Shown here: positions 1 to 5,977 of the stretch, piece after piece
How positions within the stretch are numbered: the first letter of the stretch is position 1
Layout: each line of letters starts with the position of its first letter
Translations under genes and position numbers: made by a program
Source: an uncultured Clostridium sp.
Lineage (GTDB): Bacteria; Bacillota; Clostridia; Lachnospirales; Anaerotignaceae
Direction of reading: 5' to 3'
Assembly: GCA_947246775.1 (NCBI GenBank)
Contig: CAMXTM010000133.1
Span: 1 to 6,035, forward strand
DNA length: 6,035 bases
Notes under the pieces: generated by a model
What the model was told of the DNA's origin: nothing
Databases searched by the model: none
What the model saw: the letters and a program-made list of their open reading frames with translations, nothing else

Positions 1-944
1 TAAACAATTTTGTTTCTAAGGAAGCGCTCCAGTGGACAGTAGAAGAAAGAAGAACGGACAAAAATTTTAAAAAACAAGCAAATCAAGGCAAACTTGTTTT
101 TTGTAATGGACTTTGGTACAACAGCGGCAACCAAAAAGCTGACAAAAATGTCTTTTCGGAAAACTTTCAAAATAAGATACAGCAATCTTTTCAGGGCAAA
201 GTCAACACTGTTACAAAAGATACCGCTGTATCACTTGTCAACGAGTGGGCCAATCAAGCTACAAATGGTATGATACCCAAAATGATAGAAAAAGCAGATT
301 TTGAAACCGCTTTAATTAACACGACTTATTTTAAATGTTGCTGGAAAAGCGAATTTGATGCAGAAAATACCAAAAAAGGTACTTTTTATAACATCGATAA
401 CACACAGTCAGAAGTAGATTTTATGCATACCGTAGATTATGGCTATTACTGTGAAACCGATGGCTGGCAAATGGCAGCGTTGCCTTATAGCGATGCTTCC
501 TATCAGATGTATTTGTTTTTGCCAAATAAAGACAACACAAAACCACTTGACAGTGACACAATCAATAAATTGATGCAGTTTCAAAGTTACATAAACGTAG
601 ATATTACGATGCCGAAGTTTGAAATAGAAAAAAATTACGACTTGACACAAGCACTAAAAAATATGGGCATTTCTGCTATGTTCCAAAATAATACGGATTT
701 TAATGCGATGTATGCCAATGGTGAGGGAAAACCTGTGACAGATATGCTACAAAAAACAAAAATTATTGTAAATGAACAAGGCACAGAAGCCGCAAGTGGC
801 ACATTCGTTGTATATATGGGCATGGATATGACAAAACCACCCGTATTTTGTGCTGATAGACCTTTTACTTATATGCTTACAAAAAAGGTAAATCATCAAA
901 AAGAAGTACTTTTTATTGGACAATATGTGACAGGAAAAGAATAA
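1..944 (+). CDS. Serpin-family protease inhibitor, 5'-truncated by window edge (tandem copy 1)
   Basis: The reading frame is open from the left edge (first full codon at 3) to TAA at 942-944, giving 313 visible residues. The ATG at 270 is internal, because conserved serpin sequence continues upstream of it. Serpin marks seen: FETALINTTYFKCCW (strand s3A region), the hinge VNEQGTEAASGT, the C-terminal signature VFCADRPFTYM and the final strand EVLFIGQYVTG. It aligns without large gaps to residues 213-531 of the next gene, about 70% identical over the first 89 residues and about 60% after that by eye, so a similar N-terminus (signal peptide, stalk domain, early serpin) probably lies outside the window. 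Serpins trap serine or cysteine proteases by cleavage of the reactive-centre loop and its insertion into sheet A; the small hinge residues here fit an inhibitor. The bait-loop candidates are Met-Asp or Met-Thr within YMGMDMTKPP. Target protease unknown. Confidence 0.9.
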   Translation, partial: NNFVSKEALQWTVEERRTDKNFKKQANQGKLVFCNGLWYNSGNQKADKNVFSENFQNKIQQSFQGKVNTVTKDTAVSLVNEWANQATNGMIPKMIEKADFETALINTTYFKCCWKSEFDAENTKKGTFYNIDNTQSEVDFMHTVDYGYYCETDGWQMAALPYSDASYQMYLFLPNKDNTKPLDSDTINKLMQFQSYINVDITMPKFEIEKNYDLTQALKNMGISAMFQNNTDFNAMYANGEGKPVTDMLQKTKIIVNEQGTEAASGTFVVYMGMDMTKPPVFCADRPFTYMLTKKVNHQKEVLFIGQYVTGKE

Positions 945-961
945 CAAGGGAGTGACTTATA

Positions 962-2557
962 ATGAAAAAGAAATTTTTAGTAATGTTGGCGCTATGTATG
1001 GGATTAATGACAACAAGTGCTTTTGCTATGGAAAGTGCTGATGTAGATTTATTTTACTACAGCAGAAATATGGAGCTAAGAAAAGCAATTTATATAGAAA
1101 ATGGTGTTTACTATGTCCCCTTGCGGGAATGTGCCGAAAAACTTGGTGCAACGGTAGAGTACAACGAAAATAAAATTACCTTGCGCTTTTCACCCTATGA
1201 CTACATTGAATATTATTTAAAAGAAAACAAAGTCATGCGCAACGGCAGTATCTCAGAGGAGGGAAAGGGAGAAGTGAAAAACATCAAAGGACATTCTTAT
1301 GTCAATGTAAATGATTTTTTTAGCTTATTAAACAAAGAAATTGTAGAAGTAGACGATGCAGGCAAAAAGGTATTGATGGCAGTATATCCTACTTATGGCA
1401 CGCCTGTCACGCTTACCAAAAGAACCAACGACTTTCACAACAGTCTTGCGCTGCTCCAAGCCATTCCCCAAAAACAAAATGGTGTTGTTTCTCCAATTAG
1501 TATGAAGTTGTCGCTTGCTATGCTTGCTAACGGTGCAACAGGACAGTCACAACAAGAAATATTAGAGGTATTAGGCTACAACTCCCTAGAAGAACTAAAC
1601 AATTTTGTTTCTAAGGAAGCGCTCCAGTGGACAGTAGAAGAAAGAAGAACAGACGAAAATTTTCAAAAACAGGAAAATCAAGGCAAACTTGTTTTTTGTA
1701 ATGGGCTTTGGTACAACAGCGGCGACCAGCAAACAAACAAAAATGTCTTTTCAGAACATTTCCAAAATACTGCAAAAAACATCTTTTCTGGCGTAGCAAA
1801 CACTGTAACCAACAAAACAGCACTGAATATCATTAACCAGTGGGGAAAACAGGCGACACAGGGCTTTTTACCTCAAATCATAGACAATGCCAATTTTGAA
1901 ACCGCCTTAATCAACACAGCATATTTTAAATGCTGCTGGGCGAAAGAGTTTGAGCCAGAAGCTACCAAAAAAGCAGTTTTTCACAATATAGATGGTTCGC
2001 AATCCAATATTTATTTTATGAACATGAATTCAACAGAGGTTTCCTATTGCGAAACAGACAGCTGGCAAATGCTTGGAATCCCTTACAATGACTATAGTTA
2101 TACGATGTACCTATTTTTACCAGAAAAGGCAAATTACAAGCCGCTAGATAATGATACCATCAACAAATTGATGACCTATCAGCATCGTATGGAGGTAGAG
2201 CTATCCATTCCCAAAATGGAAATCGAAAACAGTTTTGATATGACAGAAAACCTCAAAGCAATGGGACTAAACGCCATGTACCAAAATAACAATGATTTTA
2301 GTGCGATGTATGCCGATGGTGTCAGTCGATTTGTAACAAAAACCCTACAAAAAACTAAAATTACCGTAAATGAATCAGGTACAGAGGCAGCCGCAGCAAC
2401 ACAACACGCCATGGCTGGCGCAGTGGGCGATATGTCCAAACCACCTGTATTTCAAGCTGATAGACCATTTACTTATATGATTACAAAATATATGGGAGAC
2501 GAAACCAAAAACGAAGAAGTGCTTTTTATCGGACAATTTGTAACAGGAAAAGAATAA
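962..2557 (+). CDS. Secreted stalk-domain/serpin fusion, complete (tandem copy 2)
   Basis: 531 aa. The ATG at 962 follows AAGGGAG (946-952) with a 9-nt spacer, 17 nt after the upstream serpin's stop, so the two are probably co-transcribed. Residues 1-22 form a Sec signal peptide (MKKK, hydrophobic core, likely cut after SAFA). Residues about 36-141 resemble the copper amine oxidase N-terminal/stalk domain (PF07833): VYYVPLRECAEKLGATVEY near 49-67 and a second half-repeat, GHSYVNVNDFFSLL, near 110-123. Residues about 155-531 are a full-length serpin: NGVVSPISMKLSLAMLANGA (173-192), FETALINTAYFKCCW (312-326), hinge E471-T480 with Thr at P14 and four alanines at P12-P9, signature VFQADRPFTYM (496-506), and final strand EVLFIGQFVTG. 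The hinge predicts an inhibitor. Counting back from the C-terminal side, P1-P1' is Met491-Ser492. There is no LPXTG or other C-terminal anchor, so it is probably exported, perhaps held at the surface by the stalk. Native substrate and gene name not recognised. Confidence 0.93.
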   Translation: MKKKFLVMLALCMGLMTTSAFAMESADVDLFYYSRNMELRKAIYIENGVYYVPLRECAEKLGATVEYNENKITLRFSPYDYIEYYLKENKVMRNGSISEEGKGEVKNIKGHSYVNVNDFFSLLNKEIVEVDDAGKKVLMAVYPTYGTPVTLTKRTNDFHNSLALLQAIPQKQNGVVSPISMKLSLAMLANGATGQSQQEILEVLGYNSLEELNNFVSKEALQWTVEERRTDENFQKQENQGKLVFCNGLWYNSGDQQTNKNVFSEHFQNTAKNIFSGVANTVTNKTALNIINQWGKQATQGFLPQIIDNANFETALINTAYFKCCWAKEFEPEATKKAVFHNIDGSQSNIYFMNMNSTEVSYCETDSWQMLGIPYNDYSYTMYLFLPEKANYKPLDNDTINKLMTYQHRMEVELSIPKMEIENSFDMTENLKAMGLNAMYQNNNDFSAMYADGVSRFVTKTLQKTKITVNESGTEAAAATQHAMAGAVGDMSKPPVFQADRPFTYMITKYMGDETKNEEVLFIGQFVTGKE

Positions 2558-2578
2558 AGACCTTAAAATAAAGGAGTT

Positions 2579-2605
2579 AAGCCAGCCCATCGGGCTGGCT
2601 TGTTT
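2579..2605 (+). terminator. Rho-independent terminator of the serpin unit
   Basis: A perfect 10-bp stem, AAGCCAGCCC (2579-2588) and GGGCTGGCTT (2592-2601), has a 3-nt ATC loop and is followed by a modest T-rich tail (TTGTTT). It lies 21 nt after the second serpin stop and faces the convergent thiamin operon. On the opposite strand the tail is only loosely T-rich, so any action on thiY transcripts would be weaker. Confidence 0.82.
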
Positions 2606-2665
2606 AAAGTTTTTGTCAAACTTTTTTCAAAAAGTTTGCAGGGGAGTTGGGGACAGAGTCCCCAA
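2606..2665. repeat. Compound inverted-repeat element in the convergent gap
   Basis: Three complementary arms lie in a row: AAAGTTT (2606-2612), AAACTTT (2618-2624) and AAAAAGTTTG (2629-2638). Arm 2 can pair with either neighbour; the pairing CAAACTTTTT (2617-2626) with arm 3 is perfect. A GC-rich hairpin follows: TTGGGGAC (2647-2654), loop AGA, GTCCCCAA (2658-2665). The arrangement resembles short dispersed intergenic repeats of Clostridia-type genomes, but only one copy is visible, so the repeat call is inference. It may also stop thiY transcripts, though no clear U-tract follows the hairpins on the - strand. Confidence 0.5.
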
Positions 2666-2670
2666 GGTCC

Positions 2671-3678
2671 TCAAGGTTTTACTTCTTCAAAAACGTCTTC
2701 AGGAGCAATGTCTTTTTCTATCATTCCCTCTTTTTTTAGCCAATCAATGTTATTTTGCCAAACTTCCGCCTTTTGTGACAAAAATGGCGCATTTTCTGTT
2801 TCCATAACAGGCAACAAGATTTCCATACTTTGTTGTTCTACTTCCTTTTTAAGTGGGAAATTTTCTTCATTTTGATTGTCTAATAGGATTTGCAATGCTT
2901 CTTCTGGATTTTGTTTGGTATATTCAAAGCCTTTTTGAGATGCTCTCAAAAATTTTTGTATTTTTTCTCTGTCATTTTCTAAAGCGTCAGTACTTGCCAA
3001 AAGTACCAGTTCATAATAGTCAGGTACACCATATTCATTTGGATAATAGTATTGTACTTCAAAGCCCTCTGCTTCCATCTGAGGTACTTCATGGTTTACC
3101 ATACAGCCTATTGTAGCATCTACCTTTTCTGTTGTCATAGAGGACATCAAGTCAAACCCTACGTCAATTACCTCCACATCTGCATTTTGTTCTCCGACAT
3201 ATTCCAAATTAGATTTTATCATACCCTCTGATATGGTTGAGCCACTTTGTCCAATCTTTTTACCAATTAAGTCACGAGGAGAAGTAATATTTTTTTCTTT
3301 TAATGACAAGATAATATTGAGAGGAGACTGTACTAATGCTCCTACGGATTTTACAGGTACATTTTCATTTGCTGCTGTCATAATGGTGTCATGCAAATAG
3401 TAAATGCCCATATCTGCCTTACCTGCTGCTGTGAGAGAAAGTGCATCATTGGTATTTGCTGGAAAACGTACATTTACATTTAAGCCTTCTTCTTCATAAT
3501 ATCCCTTTTGTTTTGCAACATATATAAAAGAGTGTATCGCATTAGGGTACCAATCTAATACAATATCAAAATCTTGTAGTTCTGCACTTTGTTGTTCCGA
3601 TGGTGCTGTTTGGCTACTACACCCTGCCATAATGGCAAGCATACTTGCTAAAAATATTGCAGTCATTTTTTTTATCAT
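2671..3678 (-). CDS. thiY: ThiY-like lipoprotein, thiamin-pyrimidine ABC transporter binding protein
   Basis: 335 aa from the ATG at 3678-3676, chosen because GGAGG (3687-3691) sits 8 nt upstream and the start overlaps the thiX stop as ATGA. A start at 3693 would place that ribosome site inside the gene. Residues 1-20 are a lipoprotein signal ending in lipobox IMAGC, with Cys20 as the lipid-bearing residue, so the protein is tethered outside the membrane. The mature part is an NMT1/THI5-like binding protein: DIVLDWYPNAIHSFIYVAKQ (38-57) carries the DWxPNxxH pattern of ThiY and THI5 proteins, then KGYYEEEGLNV, AAGKADMGIYY and DLIGKKIG. Bacillus ThiY binds N-formyl-4-amino-5-aminomethyl-2-methylpyrimidine, a thiamin breakdown product; the same or a related pyrimidine is inferred here from sequence type, the tenA neighbour and the TPP riboswitch. 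The yeast HMP-synthase CCCFC motif is absent. Other NMT1-like ligands cannot be excluded by sequence alone. Confidence 0.87.
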   Translation of the reverse strand: MIKKMTAIFLASMLAIMAGCSSQTAPSEQQSAELQDFDIVLDWYPNAIHSFIYVAKQKGYYEEEGLNVNVRFPANTNDALSLTAAGKADMGIYYLHDTIMTAANENVPVKSVGALVQSPLNIILSLKEKNITSPRDLIGKKIGQSGSTISEGMIKSNLEYVGEQNADVEVIDVGFDLMSSMTTEKVDATIGCMVNHEVPQMEAEGFEVQYYYPNEYGVPDYYELVLLASTDALENDREKIQKFLRASQKGFEYTKQNPEEALQILLDNQNEENFPLKKEVEQQSMEILLPVMETENAPFLSQKAEVWQNNIDWLKKEGMIEKDIAPEDVFEEVKP

Positions 3679-4418
3679 AGTTCTTTCCTCCATGTAATTA
3701 GTTTTTTTTCTATTATGCTAACAATTGCAACGCTAACCATAGCAACAACCGAAAGCAATACAACAGGTGCAAACACACCAGCACCGTCAAGTTGTGTCAT
3801 CATTCTTTTACTAAAATAGCCCAAGCCGCTCTGCGCTCCAAGCCATTCTGCGATTGCTGCGCCAATAATGCTCATAGGGATAGCCATTTTGATAGCAGAA
3901 AAAAAGGCAGGCAATGCAGTAGGTAATTTTAATTTAATAAAGATTTCTTTTTTGTTTGCGCCATAGGTCATAAGCAGTTCTTCCATTTCTCTTTTTGTGG
4001 ACTTTAGCCCATCATATACCGTTATCGCAATCGGAAAAAAAGTAATCAGTATCGTTACCAAAACTTTACTCCATATGCTATAGCCAAACCAAAGTACAAA
4101 CAGCGGCGCAATCGCTGTAGTAGGAATGGTCTGTGAGGCGATAATAAAGGGATAGAGCGCATTTTCAATTTTAGGGTTTGTATCCATTATAATCGCTAAA
4201 AAAACGCCCAATACAACCGAAATTAGCAAGCCTAAAAAGGTAACGCCCATTGTGGCTGGCAAATGCACCGTTATCAAGATTTCTCTCAACTCCCACAGTT
4301 TACACAGGATTTGCACAGGCGAGGGCAAAATATATGCTGCCCCAATTCCCATGGCAATCAATTGCCAAAGCACTAGCAAAAAAAGTCCTAACAGCAGCGC
4401 TGGTACATTTTTTTTCAT
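3675..4418 (-). CDS. thiX: ThiX-like ABC transporter permease
   Basis: 247 aa, the usual size for a single-domain importer permease of the SsuC/TauC/ThiX group (BPD_transp_1). About six membrane segments can be seen, near residues 7-27, 58-80, 88-110, 118-137, 178-195 and 213-236. The cytoplasmic EAA loop that docks on the ATPase is at 146-170 (EELLMTYGANKKEIF, then LKLPTALP), with the conserved Gly at 153. The segment AEWLGAQSGLGYF (190-202) is typical of this subfamily. The ATG at 4418 follows GGGGG (4426-4430) with a 7-nt spacer, and the gene starts 13 nt after thiZ ends. Its stop TGA overlaps the thiY start. It should form the membrane channel, probably as a homodimer, for the ligand delivered by ThiY. 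The substrate is inferred from neighbours, since permeases of this group for sulfonates, nitrate and pyrimidines look alike. Confidence 0.87.
   Translation of the reverse strand: MKKNVPALLLGLFLLVLWQLIAMGIGAAYILPSPVQILCKLWELREILITVHLPATMGVTFLGLLISVVLGVFLAIIMDTNPKIENALYPFIIASQTIPTTAIAPLFVLWFGYSIWSKVLVTILITFFPIAITVYDGLKSTKREMEELLMTYGANKKEIFIKLKLPTALPAFFSAIKMAIPMSIIGAAIAEWLGAQSGLGYFSKRMMTQLDGAGVFAPVVLLSVVAMVSVAIVSIIEKKLITWRKEL
3687..3691 (-). promoter_or_regulatory. Ribosome binding site that fixes the thiY start
   Basis: GGAGG on the - strand, 8 nt before the ATG at 3678, lies inside the last codons of thiX (the TGG AGG codons of its ITWRKEL tail). Together with the ATGA stop/start overlap it suggests translational coupling of the permease and the binding protein. 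Confidence 0.8.
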
Positions 4419-4431
4419 TAAAATTCCCCCT

Positions 4432-5172
4432 TTACTGCCTTAGTTTTTGTATGAGCTTCTCTTTTAACTCTACAATCTCTTTTTTCTTTAAATCTTCCCG
4501 TTTTCTAGGATAATCTAGTGGAACTTCTATTTTTTCCATATCCGAAAAAGGGCTATATTGTATGACAAAAATATATTTTGACAAAAAAATTGCTTCTTCT
4601 ACATCATGGGTAATAAATAAAATTGTTTTGTGCAAGTGAAGCCACTGTTGTAAAAGCCATTCTTGCATATCAACTCTTGTTAAAAAGTCCAATGCACTAA
4701 AGGGTTCATCTAATAAAAGCATTTCTGCACCAGCAACCAGTGTCCTAGCAAAAGAAATCCTTTGTTTCATGCCACCTGACAGCTCTTTTGGATATTTTTT
4801 AGCACAGTCTAAAAGACCTACTTCTTTTAACACTTCATGACATTTTTTTTGTTGTTCTTTTTTGGGGATTTTTTGCAGTTCCATAGGCAAACAAACATTT
4901 TTTTCGATAGTCTTCCAAGGAAAAAGTAAATCTTTTTGTGGCATAAAAGCACTGTAATGTTTTGTCTGTTCAATTGGTTTGCCATTGATAAGTATTTCAC
5001 CTTTTTGGGGTTTTTCTAATCCATTGATTAAACGGAATATTGTACTTTTACCGCAGCCGCTTGCGCCAATAATGGAGATAAATTCCCCATCTTGTACGCA
5101 AAAATGAATGTTTTCCATCATGGGCTGTTTTTCTTTTGCATATTGAAAAGTCACATTGTCAAACTCCAGCAA
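4432..5172 (-). CDS. thiZ: ThiZ-like ABC transporter ATP-binding protein (TTG start)
   Basis: 246 aa with every motif of an active ABC ATPase: Walker A GASGCGKST (36-44), Q-loop Gln79 in FMPQKDLLFPW, signature LSGGMKQR (131-138), Walker B MLLLDEP (151-157), D-loop SALD (159-162) and switch His189 in FITHD. The form FMPQKDLLFPW is typical of the SsuB/TauB/ThiZ branch. The start is TTG at 5172-5170: AAGGAGA lies 8 nt upstream, inside the last codons of tenA, and only 3 nt separate the two genes. It would power uptake through ThiX. The lysine- and glutamate-rich C-terminal tail (about 223-246) shows no known domain. Substrate assignment rests on the operon, not on the ATPase itself. Confidence 0.89.
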   Translation of the reverse strand: MLEFDNVTFQYAKEKQPMMENIHFCVQDGEFISIIGASGCGKSTIFRLINGLEKPQKGEILINGKPIEQTKHYSAFMPQKDLLFPWKTIEKNVCLPMELQKIPKKEQQKKCHEVLKEVGLLDCAKKYPKELSGGMKQRISFARTLVAGAEMLLLDEPFSALDFLTRVDMQEWLLQQWLHLHKTILFITHDVEEAIFLSKYIFVIQYSPFSDMEKIEVPLDYPRKREDLKKKEIVELKEKLIQKLRQ

Positions 5173-5175
5173 TGG

Positions 5176-5835
5176 TTACATCTCCTTTTTATATGCCATA
5201 TCCCAAAAACCATATTCATAACGACTACAATTGATAAATATATTTTTTAATTCTTCTACTCTAGTTTGTGATATATTTTGTCCCAGCTCATCGGTCAGCG
5301 CAATTAGTTCTTCTGTATCCTTTTTATATTCCTCTGAAGCATAGCCCTTTACCCACTCACCATAGAGTTCATGCTCCAGCGCATTGGGGACATGGCTGTG
5401 ATGTTCTCCAATATATTGATAGCTCCATGCACAAGACAAAATTGCTACCAAAACATCTAAAGCATCACCATTATATGCTACTTCCATCATATAGCTTGTA
5501 TAAGAACGGTTCGCAAGAGATTGTTGTGCCTGCTGCACTTCCTGCTCAGAGATACCAAGTCTTTCCATATATGTTTTATGTATGTTCATTTCACCATCTA
5601 AGGTATTGTGTACCATATTGGCAAATTTTCTCATTAGAGATTCTTGTTTACTCTTTACAACGCCTAGTGCAAACACTTTAGAATACTCCAATAAATATAA
5701 ATAGTCCTGTAACATATAAAAGCGGAATAAATCAGGGGAAAGCGTCCCTAATCCCAACTGTTTTACAAAGGAATGCTCCAGATAACTTTGCCAAATCTCT
5801 TCTACACTTTCATACAATACTTTTGATAACTTCAT
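5176..5835 (-). CDS. tenA: TenA thiaminase II / aminopyrimidine aminohydrolase
   Basis: 219 aa, all-helical TenA/THI-4 family. Residues matching the Bacillus subtilis TenA active site occur at the same numbers: Asp44 and Tyr47 (QDYLYLLEY), Tyr112, nucleophile Cys135 and Tyr139 (SCAWSYQYIG); the late catalytic Glu is probably Glu207 in YEYGFWDMAY, and Tyr165 may be the Tyr163 equivalent. This is the Cys-type TenA, which hydrolyses 4-amino-5-aminomethyl-2-methylpyrimidine to HMP and can also cleave thiamin. It acts in the cytoplasm in salvage of degraded thiamin. The ATG at 5835 follows AGGAGG (5848-5853) with a 12-nt spacer. It is the first gene after the TPP riboswitch and leads tenA-thiZ-thiX-thiY. 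No N-terminal export signal is present. Confidence 0.94.
   Translation of the reverse strand: MKLSKVLYESVEEIWQSYLEHSFVKQLGLGTLSPDLFRFYMLQDYLYLLEYSKVFALGVVKSKQESLMRKFANMVHNTLDGEMNIHKTYMERLGISEQEVQQAQQSLANRSYTSYMMEVAYNGDALDVLVAILSCAWSYQYIGEHHSHVPNALEHELYGEWVKGYASEEYKKDTEELIALTDELGQNISQTRVEELKNIFINCSRYEYGFWDMAYKKEM
5181..5187 (-). promoter_or_regulatory. Ribosome binding site for thiZ, embedded in tenA
   Basis: AAGGAGA on the - strand is formed by the final Lys, Glu and Met codons of tenA. It sits 8 nt before the TTG start of thiZ, with the tenA TAA stop between. No ATG stands at a comparable distance, so this site decides the unusual start codon. Confidence 0.82.
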
Positions 5836-5913
5836 CTTTTTGTTCTTCCTCCTTTACCATGTCCTGCCTCTTTTAGCTCAAAATCTTTTTTATCATGCTT
5901 TATTTTTTTCCAT

Positions 5914-5969
5914 AAAAAACCAAAAGACAAAAGCAACTTTCCCAAAAAAGAAAGTGTGCTTTTGTCTTT
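5914..5969 (-). terminator. Riboswitch-controlled intrinsic terminator upstream of tenA
   Basis: A very long hairpin: AAAGACAAAAGCA (transcript strand, 5969-5957) pairs perfectly over 13 bp with 5935-5923, then continues after one bulged base (5956) with a 5-bp ACTTT/AAAGT helix and a G-C pair, about 19 bp in all. On the transcript strand it is followed by GG and six U (5919-5914). It lies between the TPP aptamer and tenA, the standard position of the OFF-switch terminator in Gram-positive TPP riboswitches. About 78 nt of leader follow before the tenA start, with no further gene seen. Confidence 0.88.
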
Positions 5970-5977
5970 GATTTGGA

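Noticed and set aside
2..15. AAACAA/TTGTTT inverted repeat within the serpin codons
   Set aside because: Low-complexity AT palindrome inside a conserved coding segment (NNFV); likely chance.
270..944. A serpin gene starting at the ATG at 270
   Set aside because: The frame is open to the left edge, and the upstream 89 codons match conserved serpin residues of the second copy, so this Met is internal.
962..1030. Lipoprotein signal in the second serpin (Cys12)
   Set aside because: The residue before Cys12 is Leu, not Gly, Ala or Ser, and the Cys lies within the hydrophobic core; an SAFA cleavage site follows.
2600..2875. Small + strand frames downstream of the serpins
   Set aside because: They run through the inverted-repeat gap and opposite the C-terminal end of thiY, with no ribosome site or known motif.
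3679..3693. Upstream ATG for thiY adding five residues (MEERT)
   Set aside because: The GGAGG site overlaps that ATG, and the ATGA overlap plus the normal lipoprotein signal point to the ATG at 3678.
5268..5681. A 137-residue frame on the + strand opposite tenA
   Set aside because: It is His-, Tyr- and Leu-rich with no recognisable domain and lies wholly opposite a well-conserved gene with intact active-site residues.
5810..5860. Short upstream frame on the - strand (ATG at 5860, 16 codons) overlapping the tenA start
   Set aside because: It has only a weak ribosome site, its frame contains the tenA ribosome site as codons, and nothing supports translation.
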